Shown in pieces: positions 46,959 through 56,715 of a DNA stretch of 64,000 nucleotides. How positions within the stretch are numbered: position 1 is the stretch's first letter; every line of letters begins with the position of its first letter. A program made the translations under genes and the position numbers. Origin of the DNA: Pseudorhodoferax aquiterrae (GTDB lineage Bacteria; Pseudomonadota; Gammaproteobacteria; Burkholderiales; Burkholderiaceae_C); contig NZ_BMYK01000003.1 of NCBI RefSeq assembly GCF_014652235.1, forward strand, positions 186,001 to 250,000, written 5' to 3'. The notes below the pieces were generated by a model. It was given only the letters and a program-made list of their open reading frames with translations, was not told where the DNA came from and made no database searches.

Positions 46959-46974
46959 GAAGCTGAGCGCGCGC

Positions 46975-47781
46975 GTGCAGCAGGCCGTCCGCCACTACCT
47001 GGTCGCGCTGCAGTTCTTCACGCGCGTGCCGGTGACGGGCCGGCTGGCGGCCTGGGTCGGCTTCGACCAGCGCATGTTGCGGGCGGCCGCGGCGCACTTC
47101 CCGGGCGTCGGCTGGCTGGTCGCGCTGTGCGCCTGCTGTGTCAGTGCCGTGCTCTGGTGGCTGCTGCCGGCCCAGGGCTTCACGCCGCTGGCGGTGGCCG
47201 CACTGGGCACCGTGGCCACCGTGCTGGTGACCGGCGGCTTCCACGAGGACGGACTGGCCGACGTGGCCGACGGCCTGGGCGGCAGCCTGGACCGCGAGCG
47301 CGCGCTGGACATCATGAAGGACTCGCGCATCGGCGCCTTCGGTGCCATGGCCCTGGTGCTGGGCCTGGTCTCCAAGATCGCGCTATTGGCCGTGCTGGGC
47401 AGCGCCGGCCTGGCGCCGTTGCTGTGGGCGCTGCTGGGCGGGCATGTGCTGTCGCGCCTGCTGCCGCTGGCCCTGCCCATGCTGCTGCCGCACGTGGGCG
47501 ACACGGCCCGCTCCAAGGCCAAGCCGCTGGCCGACCAGATCGACGTGCGCACGCTGCGCCTGGGCGCGCTCTGGTGCCTGCCCGCGCTGCTCGGCGTCGC
47601 CTTCGGGCAGGGCCTGGCCTTCGCGCTGTACGGCTGCACCGGCGCGGTGCTGGCGGCGGCCTGGATGTTCCGCTGGTTCCGCCAGCGGCTGCAGGGCTTC
47701 ACGGGCGACGCGCTGGGTGCCACGCAGCAGGTCTGCGAGATCGCCTTCTACTTGGGCGCGGCCTGCGCGCTCGGCCGCTGA
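46975..47781 (+). CDS. cobS: Adenosylcobinamide-GDP ribazoletransferase (cobalamin synthase)
   Basis: A 268-residue integral membrane protein that joins adenosylcobinamide-GDP and alpha-ribazole in the last steps of cobalamin assembly. The family core GGFHEDGLADVADGLGGS with metal-binding acids lies at about residues 82-100, followed by KDSRIGAFG and several hydrophobic helices. It starts with GTG at 46975. Its stop overlaps the next start by one base, so it is coupled to cobC. No cobalamin riboswitch was recognised upstream. Confidence 0.93.
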   Translation: MQQAVRHYLVALQFFTRVPVTGRLAAWVGFDQRMLRAAAAHFPGVGWLVALCACCVSAVLWWLLPAQGFTPLAVAALGTVATVLVTGGFHEDGLADVADGLGGSLDRERALDIMKDSRIGAFGAMALVLGLVSKIALLAVLGSAGLAPLLWALLGGHVLSRLLPLALPMLLPHVGDTARSKAKPLADQIDVRTLRLGALWCLPALLGVAFGQGLAFALYGCTGAVLAAAWMFRWFRQRLQGFTGDALGATQQVCEIAFYLGAACALGR

Positions 47782-48344
47782 TGCGGCTGTGGCTGGTGCG
47801 CCATCCCCAGGTGCTGCTGGCGCCCGGCATCTGCTATGGCGCCAGCGACGTGCCGGCGGATCCGGCCCACACGGCCCAGTGCGCCACGCGGCTGGCCCGG
47901 CAGTTGCCCCACGGTCTCGCCGGTGCGTGCTCGCCGCTCCTGCGCTGCCGCGGCCTGGCCGATGCACTGGCGGCGCTGCGGCCCGACCTGCATTGCACGC
48001 CCGATGCACGCCTGGCCGAGATGGATTTCGGCCGCTGGGAAGGCCTGCACTGGGACGGCATCGGTCGCGCCGCCATGAATGCATGGACCGAAGATTTCGT
48101 CCAACACCGCCCGGGCGACGGCGAATCGGTGGGCGGCTTCGTCGCGCGCGTGGCGTCGGCCCTGCAGACCGTGACGGCGACGGCTGGCCCGCAGGCCCTG
48201 TGGATCACGCATGCCGGCGTGATCAAGGCCGTCCGCTGGTTGCTGGCGAACGAGGGACCGCTCGAGCGTGCGGACCAGTGGCCGACCGACAGCGTCGCCT
48301 GCGGCGACTGGTGCGTGCTGGAGCTGCCTGCGCCTAGCGCGTGA
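47781..48344 (+). CDS. cobC: Alpha-ribazole phosphatase / histidine phosphatase family protein
   Basis: A 187-residue histidine phosphatase. The nucleophile histidine is in LVRHPQV (RHP in place of the common RHG), the acid/base is in EMDFGRWEG and the second histidine in WITHAGV. Next to cobS it is best read as the phosphatase that makes alpha-ribazole for the nucleotide loop of B12. Its end overlaps the convergent gspC by 11 bases. Confidence 0.88.
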   Translation: MRLWLVRHPQVLLAPGICYGASDVPADPAHTAQCATRLARQLPHGLAGACSPLLRCRGLADALAALRPDLHCTPDARLAEMDFGRWEGLHWDGIGRAAMNAWTEDFVQHRPGDGESVGGFVARVASALQTVTATAGPQALWITHAGVIKAVRWLLANEGPLERADQWPTDSVACGDWCVLELPAPSA

Positions 48345-48807
48345 TCGGCGGCAATTCCAGCGTGGCGAGCGGATCGGCATCGGGCGACGCCGCCAGCACC
48401 GCCTTGCGCGCACCGACCGAGGTCAACCGCACGCCCGGCTCGATCTCGGCACCGACGCGAAAGGGCTTGGGCGGCTGGCCGGCGATGGCGATCAGCGCTG
48501 CACCACCCTGGCGCCGGTCGGCCACGACACCGGTCAGCACATAGCGGTTGCTGGTCACGGCAGGAGCGGCCGCGACCACCTGGACCGTGGCCCCCAGCGC
48601 GCGGCCCACCGCGGTGGCGTCGGCCTGCGCCAATGCGGCCTTGGCCACGGGCGCCGTCGCCCCCTCGTCGCCGGGCCCTGCCAGACGCAGCGCCCAGAAC
48701 GCCACGCTGAGGGCGGCCAGCACCCACACCAGCACGGTCACGAGCCGCACGGGCCAGGGATTCGCCGCGCGCGCGGACGCAAAGGAAGCTGGAGCGGTTC
48801 GCAACAT
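48334..48807 (-). CDS. gspC: Type II secretion system protein GspC
   Basis: A 157-residue bitopic inner-membrane protein: a short cytoplasmic N-terminus, one helix at about residues 18-38 and a periplasmic homology-region domain (YVLTGVVADRRQGGAALIAI, VGAEIEPGVRLTSV) that in the family contacts the secretin GspD. It has no C-terminal PDZ or coiled-coil domain, which shorter GspC/PilP-like versions also lack. It is encoded alone and divergent from the gspG operon, 49 bases away, so the two probably share a control region. Confidence 0.85.
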   Translation of the reverse strand: MLRTAPASFASARAANPWPVRLVTVLVWVLAALSVAFWALRLAGPGDEGATAPVAKAALAQADATAVGRALGATVQVVAAAPAVTSNRYVLTGVVADRRQGGAALIAIAGQPPKPFRVGAEIEPGVRLTSVGARKAVLAASPDADPLATLELPPITR

Positions 48808-48856
48808 GCGCGGATTATCATGGAACGCTTCGCCCCCGCAGCGCTCCACATCTCCC

Positions 48857-49294
48857 ATGAATCTGCTGTCCCGCTCCCGCCGCCGCATCCAGGCCGGTTT
48901 CACCCTGATCGAACTGATGGTCGTGCTGGTCATCATCGGCGTGCTGGCCGCGCTGATCGTGCCCAACGTGCTCGACCGCGCCGACGACGCCCGCGCCACG
49001 GCAGCCAAGACCGACGTGACCAACCTCATGCAGGCGCTGCGCATGTACCGGCTGGACAACCAGCGCTACCCCACGGGCGAGCAAGGCCTGCAGGCGCTGC
49101 TGGTCAAGCCCACCACCAATCCCGTTCCCCTCAACTGGAAGCCCTACCTGGAAAAGCTACCCAACGACCCCTGGGGCCGCCCCTACCAGTACCTGAACCC
49201 GGGCGTGAAGGGCGAGATCGACGTCATGTCCTTCGGCGCCGACGGCCAGCCCGGCGGCGAGGGCAAAGATGCGGACATCGGCAGCTGGCAATAA
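48857..49294 (+). CDS. gspG: Type II secretion system major pseudopilin GspG
   Basis: A 145-residue prepilin-like protein. The processing site is QAG/FTLIEL, with the conserved Glu5 of the mature protein, followed by a hydrophobic helix. The C-terminal WKPYLEKLPNDPWGRPYQY and GADGQPGGEGKDADI are the calcium-binding features of GspG. It forms the pseudopilus shaft. It leads the rightward gsp operon and overlaps gspH by 26 bases. Confidence 0.96.
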   Translation: MNLLSRSRRRIQAGFTLIELMVVLVIIGVLAALIVPNVLDRADDARATAAKTDVTNLMQALRMYRLDNQRYPTGEQGLQALLVKPTTNPVPLNWKPYLEKLPNDPWGRPYQYLNPGVKGEIDVMSFGADGQPGGEGKDADIGSWQ

Positions 49295-49733
49295 GCCGAC
49301 GACCAGCCGCACGCGCCAGCGCGGCTTCACGCTGCTCGAACTGCTGGTCGTCGTGGCCATCGTGGCCCTGGCCAGCGCCGGTGTCGGCTTCGCCTTCCGC
49401 GACAGCGCCGACAGCCAGCTCGAACGCGAGGCGCAGCGCCTGGCGGCGCTGTTCGACGCGGCCCGGGCCCAGTCGCGCGCCAACGGCGTGCCCGTGCGCT
49501 GGCGCGCGCTGGAGGGCGGCTTCCGCTTCGAAGGCGCCTTGCCGGGCACCCTGCCCGAACACTGGCTGAGCCGCGACACCATCGTCGCCGCGCAGGCCAG
49601 CGTGCTGCTGGGGCCCGAGCCCGTGATCGGCGCACAGTGGCTGGAGCTGCGCTCGGTGGCCAACCCACAGCTGGCGCTGCGTGTCGCGACCGACGGCGTG
49701 CGCCCGTTCGCGGTGCAGAACGTGCAACCGTGA
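49269..49733 (+). CDS. gspH: Type II secretion system minor pseudopilin GspH
   Basis: A 154-residue minor pseudopilin with the cleavage motif QRG/FTLLEL and a single N-terminal helix; the C-terminal part is beta-rich as in GspH. Start ATG at 49269, inside the end of gspG. Its stop overlaps the gspI start by one base. Confidence 0.9.
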   Translation: MRTSAAGNKPTTSRTRQRGFTLLELLVVVAIVALASAGVGFAFRDSADSQLEREAQRLAALFDAARAQSRANGVPVRWRALEGGFRFEGALPGTLPEHWLSRDTIVAAQASVLLGPEPVIGAQWLELRSVANPQLALRVATDGVRPFAVQNVQP

Positions 49734-50089
49734 TGCGCCCGAGCCGGGGCTTCACGCTGGTCGAGGTGCTGGTCGCGCTCGGCATCGTCGCCATCGCGCT
49801 GCTGGCCGGCGGCCAGGCCACCAGCGCGCTGACGCGCAACGCCACGCGCCAGGGCGACGTGTTGCTGGCGCAGATCTGCGCCGAGAACGCATTGATCGCG
49901 CTGCGCCTGGCGCGCCAGCTGCCCGGCGTGGGCGACACCGACCAGCCCTGCGAGCAGGCCGGCCGCATGTTCCGCGTGCAGCTGGGCGTGCGGCCCACGC
50001 CCAACCCGAGCTTTCGCCGCATCGACGCCCAGGTGCTGGAAGACAGCGTGCCGGTGCTGCGCATCACCACCATCCAGGGGCGCTTCTAG
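49733..50089 (+). CDS. gspI: Type II secretion system minor pseudopilin GspI
   Basis: A 118-residue minor pseudopilin with a short leader cut at SRG/FTLVEV. The conserved CAENALIALRLARQLP segment after the helix is typical of GspI, which nucleates the pseudopilus tip with GspJ and GspK. It abuts gspJ with no gap. Confidence 0.93.
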   Translation: MRPSRGFTLVEVLVALGIVAIALLAGGQATSALTRNATRQGDVLLAQICAENALIALRLARQLPGVGDTDQPCEQAGRMFRVQLGVRPTPNPSFRRIDAQVLEDSVPVLRITTIQGRF

Positions 50090-50752
50090 ATGCGCAGCCC
50101 CCACCGCGGCTTCACGCTGGTCGAGCTGCTGATCGCGCTGGCCATCATGGCCATCGTCGCCGTGCTGAGCTGGCGCGGCCTGGACGGCATGACCCGCACG
50201 CAGGCCGCCACGCGCGCCCACACCGACGCCGTGCTGACACTGCAGGCCGGCCTGGCCCAATGGACGGCCGACCTGGACGCCATGCTGGACGTGACCGAAC
50301 GCCCGCCGCTGGACTGGGACGGCCGCGTCATGCGCATCGTGCGGGCCAGCACCACGCCCGGCGAGACCGGCCCGCTGGTCGTGGCCTGGACGCGTCGCGG
50401 CGTCGCCGATGGCGGCCAGTGGCTGCGCTGGCAGTCCCCCGTGCTGCGCAGCCGGGCCCAGCTGCTGCAGGCCTGGGAGCGCGCGGGCAACTGGGCCCAG
50501 ACGCCCAGCAGCGACGAGCGCCAGCGCGAGGTGGCCATCGCCCCGTTGCTGGATTGGCGTCTCTTCTACTACCGGCTCAACACCTGGACCAACCCGCTGT
50601 CCAGCGCCGACACGCCCCAGACAGGTGGCAGCGGCAACACCGATGTGCCCGATGGCGTGCGCCTGGTGCTCGAACTGCCGCCGGGCGGCGCAGTGTCGGG
50701 CACCATCACACGCGACTGGGTGCGGCCCACGGTGGGAGGCAGCGACTCATGA
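50090..50752 (+). CDS. gspJ: Type II secretion system minor pseudopilin GspJ
   Basis: A 220-residue minor pseudopilin, cut at HRG/FTLVEL, with the large C-terminal domain usual for GspJ. The sequence WTADLDAM after the helix and the LLDWRLFYYRL strand fit the family. Its stop overlaps the gspK start by 4 bases. Confidence 0.92.
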   Translation: MRSPHRGFTLVELLIALAIMAIVAVLSWRGLDGMTRTQAATRAHTDAVLTLQAGLAQWTADLDAMLDVTERPPLDWDGRVMRIVRASTTPGETGPLVVAWTRRGVADGGQWLRWQSPVLRSRAQLLQAWERAGNWAQTPSSDERQREVAIAPLLDWRLFYYRLNTWTNPLSSADTPQTGGSGNTDVPDGVRLVLELPPGGAVSGTITRDWVRPTVGGSDS

Positions 50753-51705
50753 AGCGCGCCCAGGCCCAACGCGGCGCCGCCCTGCTGCTGGCCATGCTGA
50801 CCGTGACGCTGGTGGCGACCTTCGCCGCCACCGCGCTGTGGCAGCAGTGGCGCGCGGTCGAGGTCGAGCAGTCCGAGCGCGCGCGCAGCCAGTCGACCTG
50901 GGTGCTGGTCGGTGCGCTCGACTGGGCCCGACTGATCCTGCGCGAGGACGGTCGCGCCAGCGGCAGCATCGACCATCTGGCCGAACCCTGGGCCGTGCCG
51001 CTGCAGGAGTCGCGCATGTCCACCTTTCTGGCGGCCGAAAACGGCGTGAGCCAGGGCGGCGACGAAGGCCTGCCCGAGGTCTTCCTGTCCGGCAGCATCG
51101 TCGACCTGCAGTCGCGCATGAACGTCGCCAACCTCGTGGACGCCGACGGCAAGCTCATCGAAAAGCCTTTGGAGGCGTTCAAGCGCCTGTTCGAGCTGCT
51201 GGGCCTGCCCCACGCCGAACTCATGGCCATGGCCGAGAACCTGCGCCGCGCCAGCCAGAAGCAGACCGACGACGGCGCCGACGTGCCACTGCGCCCCGAA
51301 CGCTTCGAGCAGCTGGTCTGGCTGGGCGTCTCTCAGGCCACGCTGCGCGTACTGGAACCCCATGTCACGCTGCTGCCGCAGAACGACACCAAGATCAATC
51401 TGAACACCGCCAGCGCCCAGGTCATCGCGGCCTCCTCCGAGGACCTGGACCTGGCCGACGCACAGCGGCTGGTGCAGGCACGCACCAACAGCCCGCTGCG
51501 CGACCTGCCGTCAGCCGCCAAGATCCTGAACCCGGACGGCCCGCTCGCCACGACCAACTACAGCGTGACCTCCAGCTTCTTCGAGGTCAACGGCCGCCTG
51601 CGCATGGAGGGCACCGTGGTCAGCGAGCGTTCGTTGGTCCAGCGCAAGAACAACGCCGTCACCACCGTCTGGCGCCAGCGCGTCGCCGGAGAGCGCCAGC
51701 CGTGA
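50749..51705 (+). CDS. gspK: Type II secretion system minor pseudopilin GspK
   Basis: A 318-residue tip pseudopilin. The leader cleaves at QRG/AALLLA, lacking the glutamate at +5, as is normal for GspK. The large helical domain contains SRMNVANLVDADG and the helix-hairpin-helix-like DTKINLNTASAQVIAA. It caps the pseudopilus with GspI and GspJ. A 76-base gap follows before gspL, in which TACAAT (51723-51728) may be an internal -10 box. Confidence 0.94.
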   Translation: MKRAQAQRGAALLLAMLTVTLVATFAATALWQQWRAVEVEQSERARSQSTWVLVGALDWARLILREDGRASGSIDHLAEPWAVPLQESRMSTFLAAENGVSQGGDEGLPEVFLSGSIVDLQSRMNVANLVDADGKLIEKPLEAFKRLFELLGLPHAELMAMAENLRRASQKQTDDGADVPLRPERFEQLVWLGVSQATLRVLEPHVTLLPQNDTKINLNTASAQVIAASSEDLDLADAQRLVQARTNSPLRDLPSAAKILNPDGPLATTNYSVTSSFFEVNGRLRMEGTVVSERSLVQRKNNAVTTVWRQRVAGERQP

Positions 51706-51781
51706 CCGTCATGGACGCTCTCTACAATCGCGCGCCGCAAGCGCGGCCTGTCCGCGTCCCGCCGCCCCGGAGAGAGAAGTC

Positions 51782-53008
51782 TTGAGCACCCTGATCGTCG
51801 TCCTGCCCCTGGACACCCCCGGTGCAGCCACACCGCTGGAATACGTGCTGAGCGCCGACGGTCGCACCGTCGCCGCCCACGCGCAGGCCGTCGCGGCGCT
51901 GCTGCCCGCCGCACGCGAGACCGTGGCGCTCGTGCCGGCGCAGGCGCTGTCCTGGCACCGCGTGGAGCTACCCAAGGGCGCGCTGGCGCGCGGTGCCACC
52001 GGCACGCCGCGCCTGCGCGCGCTGCTCGAAGGCCTGCTCGAGGACCGCCTGCTCGACGACCCGGCCGCCGTGCATTTCGCGCTGGAGGCCGGTGCCCGCG
52101 CCCAGGCCCCGGCCTGGGTCGCCACCTGCGACCGCGCCTGGTTGCGCGCCGGCCTGGACCTGCTGGAGGCGGCACGCCGCCCGGCCGCCCGCGTCGTGCC
52201 CGAACTGGCACCCGGCAGCGAACAGATCGAGATCCTCGGCACGCCCAAATCCGCCTGGCTGGGCTACAGCGGCGCGCAGGGGGTCAGCGTGCTGCCGCTG
52301 GCCGCGCCCGCGCTGGACTGGGCCCTGGCCCAGGCCGGCAGCGCCGAAGAGGTGCCCGTGTTCGCCGATCCGGCCCTGGCCCAGCTGGCCGAGCAGAGCG
52401 GCGCGCGCCAGTTGCAGCTGCGCCCTGCCACCGAGCGCTGGCTGCAGGCCGGCGCCGGCGGCTGGGACCTGGCCCAGTTCGACCTGGCCAGCTCCGACCG
52501 CCGCCGCGCCGTGCAGGGCACGCTGCGCCGCGTGGCCGCCATCGCCCGTGGCCCGCAGTGGCGCCCCGCGCGCTGGGGCCTCGCCCTGCTCGTCGCGGCC
52601 CACCTGGTCGGCGTCAACGCCTGGGCCTGGAAGGAATCCACCGCCCTGGCCGACAAGCGCGCCGCCGTGCGCGGTGTGCTCTCCAGCAGCTTCCCGTCGG
52701 TGCGCGTGGTCGTCGATGCGCCCGTGCAGATGGCACGCGAGGTCGAGCTGCTGCGCCAGGCCTCCGGCGCCTACGGCCCGCGCGACCTCGAAGCCATGCT
52801 GGGCGCGCTGGGCACCACGCTGCCACCCGGCCAGGTGCCGCAGGCGATCGACTTCGGCAACGGCGAAGCCCGGCTGCGCGGCCTGGCCAACACCCCCGAA
52901 GCCCTGGCCGCATTGAACGGCCGCCTGCGCGCCCATGGCCTGGCGGCGCAGTCCGAAGGCGAGCGCCTGCTGCTGCGCCCCCTGCCCGACGCCGGAGCCA
53001 CGCCATGA
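51782..53008 (+). CDS. gspL: Type II secretion system protein GspL
   Basis: A 408-residue bitopic protein: an actin-like cytoplasmic domain (about residues 1-250) that binds the ATPase GspE, a helix near 265-285 and a periplasmic ferredoxin-like domain. The start is TTG at 51782, preceded by GGAGAG with good spacing; no ATG fits. It overlaps gspM by 4 bases. Confidence 0.9.
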   Translation: MSTLIVVLPLDTPGAATPLEYVLSADGRTVAAHAQAVAALLPAARETVALVPAQALSWHRVELPKGALARGATGTPRLRALLEGLLEDRLLDDPAAVHFALEAGARAQAPAWVATCDRAWLRAGLDLLEAARRPAARVVPELAPGSEQIEILGTPKSAWLGYSGAQGVSVLPLAAPALDWALAQAGSAEEVPVFADPALAQLAEQSGARQLQLRPATERWLQAGAGGWDLAQFDLASSDRRRAVQGTLRRVAAIARGPQWRPARWGLALLVAAHLVGVNAWAWKESTALADKRAAVRGVLSSSFPSVRVVVDAPVQMAREVELLRQASGAYGPRDLEAMLGALGTTLPPGQVPQAIDFGNGEARLRGLANTPEALAALNGRLRAHGLAAQSEGERLLLRPLPDAGATP

Positions 53009-53511
53009 AGTTCGACGCCCTGCAGCAACAGCTGCGCACCCGCTGGGACCTGCTCGCACCGCGCGAGCGCGGCGCCGTCATGCTCGCCGGCGCCATCGTG
53101 CTGGTGGCCCTGGTCTGGTGGGTGTTGCTGGGTCCGGCCCTGTCCACACTGCGCCACGCCGAGTCCCAGCACCAGGAACTGGACCGGCAGCTGCAGACCA
53201 TGCGCAGCCTGCAGGCCGACGCCATGGCGCTGCAGAACCAGCCGCGACTGGCCTATGACGACGCCTTGCGCGCGCTCGAGGCCTCGGTGCGCCAGCGCCT
53301 GGGCAACACGGCCCAGCTCAGCGTGGCCGGGGAACGCGCCACCCTCACGCTCAAGGCCGCCGAGGCCGACGCGCTGGCGCGCTGGCTCACGCAGGCCCGC
53401 GTCAACGCGCGTGCGCTGCCCGCCGAAGCGCGCCTGACCCGCGCGGCCGGCCCGGCCAATGCACCGGCCCGCTGGGACGGCGCACTGGTCCTCACGCTGC
53501 CGGCCCGCTGA
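53005..53511 (+). CDS. gspM: Type II secretion system protein GspM
   Basis: A 168-residue bitopic inner-membrane protein with a helix at about residues 26-46 and a periplasmic ferredoxin-like domain, partner of GspL. The LQQQLRTRWDLLAPRERG start is typical. Confidence 0.9.
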   Translation: MKFDALQQQLRTRWDLLAPRERGAVMLAGAIVLVALVWWVLLGPALSTLRHAESQHQELDRQLQTMRSLQADAMALQNQPRLAYDDALRALEASVRQRLGNTAQLSVAGERATLTLKAAEADALARWLTQARVNARALPAEARLTRAAGPANAPARWDGALVLTLPAR

Positions 53512-53513
53512 CC

Positions 53514-54320
53514 GTGGCCCGCGCCCCCCGCACCACCGTGACCGCGCGCGCCCCTTGGGGCTGGGCGGTGCTGGGTGGCGCCGTGGGCCTGCTGGCCGGC
53601 GTGCTGGTGTTCGCGCCGGCGCGCTGGCTGGCCTGGGCCGTGGAACAAGGCAGCGAGCAGCATGTGCTGCTGCGCGCGCCGCGCGGCAGCCTGTGGAACG
53701 GCTCGGCCCAGCTGGTGCTGGCCGGCGGCGTGGACAGCCGCGACGCCACCGCCCTGCCTGGCCGCTTCGAATGGCAGCTGCGCCCCGCGCTGACGGGCCT
53801 GCGGCTGGCGCTGCGCGCGCGCTGCTGCATGCAGCAGCCCTGGCAGGTGCACGCCCAGCCGCGCTGGACGGGCGCCCGCGTGCAGATCGGCGATGGCCAG
53901 TCGCACTGGCCAGCCACGGTGCTGGCCGGCCTGGGCACGCCCTGGAACACGGTCCAGCCCGAAGGCACGCTGGCACTGGCCGCACAGGATCTCTCGCTCG
54001 AATGGGTCTCCGGCCGCATGCTGGTGAACGGCCGGCTGCAGCTGGAGGCCAGCGACCTGTCCTCGCGCCTGTCCACGCTCAAGCCCATGGGCAGCTACCG
54101 GCTCACGCTGGCCGGCGGTGGCGACGGTGCGCCGGCCAGCCTGCGGCTGGAAACGCTCTCGGGCAGCCTCACGCTGAGCGGCAGCGGACAATGGGTGGGT
54201 TCGCGCCTGCGCTTTTCCGGTGAAGCCAGCGCCGACCCCGCGCGGGTCGACGCGCTTTCCAATCTCCTGAACATCATTGGCCGACGCAATGGCCTGCGTT
54301 CCATCATCCAAGTGGGCTAG
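53514..54320 (+). CDS. gspN: Type II secretion system protein GspN
   Basis: A 268-residue protein with one N-terminal helix (about residues 16-36) and a beta-rich periplasmic region. It begins with GTG at 53514, two bases after the gspM stop. GspN is present in only some type II systems and its role is not settled; members recall the N-terminal part of AsmA-like proteins. Confidence 0.87.
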   Translation: MARAPRTTVTARAPWGWAVLGGAVGLLAGVLVFAPARWLAWAVEQGSEQHVLLRAPRGSLWNGSAQLVLAGGVDSRDATALPGRFEWQLRPALTGLRLALRARCCMQQPWQVHAQPRWTGARVQIGDGQSHWPATVLAGLGTPWNTVQPEGTLALAAQDLSLEWVSGRMLVNGRLQLEASDLSSRLSTLKPMGSYRLTLAGGGDGAPASLRLETLSGSLTLSGSGQWVGSRLRFSGEASADPARVDALSNLLNIIGRRNGLRSIIQVG

Positions 54321-54324
54321 CCCG

Positions 54325-56715
54325 ATGCACTCCTTCCCGAACCGCCGCCCCGCCCCGCCGACCCGCCGCGCCTGCGCCCTCGCCGCCGCGCTGCTGTGCC
54401 AGGCCCTGCCGGCCCTGGCCCAGATCCCGCCGGCACCGCTGGTGCCGCAGACCGGGATGCCGGCCGGCGCCGCGCAGGCCCCGGGCGGCCCCAGCACCGT
54501 GAGCCTGGTGCCCAGCGGCCCGCGCCGCGGCGACCCGGTCACGCTGAATTTCATGAACGCCGACATCGAGGCCGTGGCGCGCACCATGGCCACCATCACC
54601 GGCCGCAACGTGGTGGTGGACCCACGCGTGAAGGGCACGATGAACCTGTCGACGGACCAGCCCGTGCCGCCCTCCGTGGCCTACAGCCAGTTCATCGCTG
54701 CGCTGCGCATGCAGGGCTTCACCGTGGTGGATGCCGCCGGCCTGGACAAGGTCGTGCCCGAGGCCGACGCCAAGCTGCAGAGCAGCCCGGTCAGCGTGAG
54801 CGAAGGCGGCGACGGCGGCCTGCCCAGTGGCAGCCAAATCGTCACGCAGATCTTCCGGCTCAACCACGAGAACGCCAACAACCTGGTGCCGGTGCTGCGC
54901 CCGCTGATCAGCCCGAACAACACCATCAACGCCAACCCCGGCACCAACTCGCTGGTCATCACCGACTACGCCGACAACCTGCGCCGGCTGGCCCGCGTGA
55001 TCGCGGCCATGGACGTGTCCAACGCCACCGACGTGGAGGTGATCCCGCTGCGCCATGCCATCGCCAGCGACCTCGCGCCGCTGGTCTCGCGGCTCGTCGA
55101 GCCCGGCAGCAGCACGGGCGGCGCGGCCGCGCCGGCCGCGGGCCAGGCGGCCGACACCTCGTACCGCACCACGTTGATGGCCGAGCCGCGCAGCAATGCG
55201 CTGGTCGTGCGCGCCAGCAATGCGGCGCGCATGAACCTGATCCGCTCGCTGGTGGCGCGGCTGGACCAGCCGCCGGCGCCAGGCTCCAGCGCCGCCACGG
55301 GCAACATCCACGTCGTCTACCTCAAGAACGCCGACGCCGTGAAGCTGGCGGCCACGCTGCGCGCTGCCATCGCCGCGGGCAACGTGGGCGGTACCGGCAC
55401 GCAGGGCGGCGGCAGCCAGCCCAGCAGCGGATCGCCGAGCCTGGGCGCGCTGCAGACCTCGTTCGGTTCCAGTTCCAGCAGCAGCGGAACGAGCGGCAGC
55501 GGCAGCAGCAGCATCTCGGGCTTCGGCAGCAGCGGCACGGGCGGCGGCAGCCTGAACCAGGGCAACAGCAACCAGCCCTCGACCGGTGGCCAGATCCAGG
55601 CCGACCCCTCGACCAACTCGCTGATCATCTCGGCGCCGGAACCACAATACCGGCAGCTGCGCGCCGTGATCGACCGGCTCGACGGCCGGCGTGCGCAGGT
55701 GCTAGTGGAAAGCCTGATCGTGGAAGTCAACGCCGAGAAGGCGGCCGAGTTCGGCATCCAGTGGTCGGCCCTGCTGGGCGGCAAGAACCTGGCAGCCATC
55801 GGCACCAACTTCAGCGTGGGCGGCCGCAACATCTTCAGCATCGCGCCCGGCCTCATCAACGGCTCGGGCACCACGACGACGGGGCAGACCGCCCTGCCCT
55901 CCACGGGCGGCAACCTGGGCTACATCTACCAGAAGAACGGCAACAACGTGCTGGGCTTCCTGGCGCGCTTCCTGGAGACCAACACCGACGGCAACATCCT
56001 GTCCACGCCGAACCTGCTGACGCTGGACAACGAGGAAGCCCGCATCATCATCGGCGAGAACGTGCCCTTCGTGACCGGCTCCTACACCAACGCCACGAGC
56101 ACCGGCTCGGGCACCGTCAACCCGTTCCAGACCTACGAGCGCCAGGACGTGGGCCTCACGCTGCGCGTGCGCCCGCAGATCAACGAGAACGGCACGGTCA
56201 AGATGGTGATCTACCAGGAGAGCTCGGCCGTGAAGTCGGGCACCGAGTCGGCCGCCAGCGGCCCCACCACGACCAAGCGCGCCATCGAGTCCACGGTGCT
56301 GGTGGACGACGGCTCCATCGTGGTGCTCGGCGGCCTGCTGCAGGACCAGTACGGCGGCAACCAGGAGAAGGTGCCCGGCGTCGGCGACATCCCGTTCTTC
56401 GGCAACCTGTTCAAGAGCGAAGCGCGCTCGCGCCGCAAGACCAACCTCATGGTGTTCCTGCGCCCGGTGGTGGTGCGCGACAACCAGTCGGCCGAAACCC
56501 TGTCCATGGACCGCTACGACCTCATGCGCGTAGGCCAGCAGCAGGCCCAGCCGCAGGAAAGCTCGCTGGTGCGCGTGAACGAGGCGCCCGTGCTGCCCGA
56601 GCAGCCGCTGCGCCGCCCGGCCGCGCCGGTGCCCGCCCCGCTGATGCAGCCCTCCACCAACCTACAGACCCAGACGCCGGGCGCGCCCTCGCAACCCGTG
56701 GCCTCGCCGCAGTGA
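54325..56715 (+). CDS. gspD: Type II secretion system secretin GspD
   Basis: A 796-residue outer-membrane secretin. A signal peptide (about residues 1-33, ending ALPALAQ) is followed by the N0 domain ([24 protein letters not shown]), N1-N3 ring domains, a long Gly/Ser-rich linker within N3 (about residues 345-420) and the secretin domain with the VPFVTG motif. A proline-rich C-terminal tail stands where an S-domain for a pilotin may lie. The start ATG at 54325 is 4 bases after gspN; its stop overlaps gspE by one base. Confidence 0.95.
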   Translation: MHSFPNRRPAPPTRRACALAAALLCQALPALAQIPPAPLVPQTGMPAGAAQAPGGPSTVSLVPSGPRRGDPVTLNFMNADIEAVARTMATITGRNVVVDPRVKGTMNLSTDQPVPPSVAYSQFIAALRMQGFTVVDAAGLDKVVPEADAKLQSSPVSVSEGGDGGLPSGSQIVTQIFRLNHENANNLVPVLRPLISPNNTINANPGTNSLVITDYADNLRRLARVIAAMDVSNATDVEVIPLRHAIASDLAPLVSRLVEPGSSTGGAAAPAAGQAADTSYRTTLMAEPRSNALVVRASNAARMNLIRSLVARLDQPPAPGSSAATGNIHVVYLKNADAVKLAATLRAAIAAGNVGGTGTQGGGSQPSSGSPSLGALQTSFGSSSSSSGTSGSGSSSISGFGSSGTGGGSLNQGNSNQPSTGGQIQADPSTNSLIISAPEPQYRQLRAVIDRLDGRRAQVLVESLIVEVNAEKAAEFGIQWSALLGGKNLAAIGTNFSVGGRNIFSIAPGLINGSGTTTTGQTALPSTGGNLGYIYQKNGNNVLGFLARFLETNTDGNILSTPNLLTLDNEEARIIIGENVPFVTGSYTNATSTGSGTVNPFQTYERQDVGLTLRVRPQINENGTVKMVIYQESSAVKSGTESAASGPTTTKRAIESTVLVDDGSIVVLGGLLQDQYGGNQEKVPGVGDIPFFGNLFKSEARSRRKTNLMVFLRPVVVRDNQSAETLSMDRYDLMRVGQQQAQPQESSLVRVNEAPVLPEQPLRRPAAPVPAPLMQPSTNLQTQTPGAPSQPVASPQ

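Noticed and set aside
46959-46974. Cobalamin riboswitch before cobS
   Set aside because: Only 16 bases separate ilvA and cobS, too short for the aptamer, and no B12-box-like sequence was seen.
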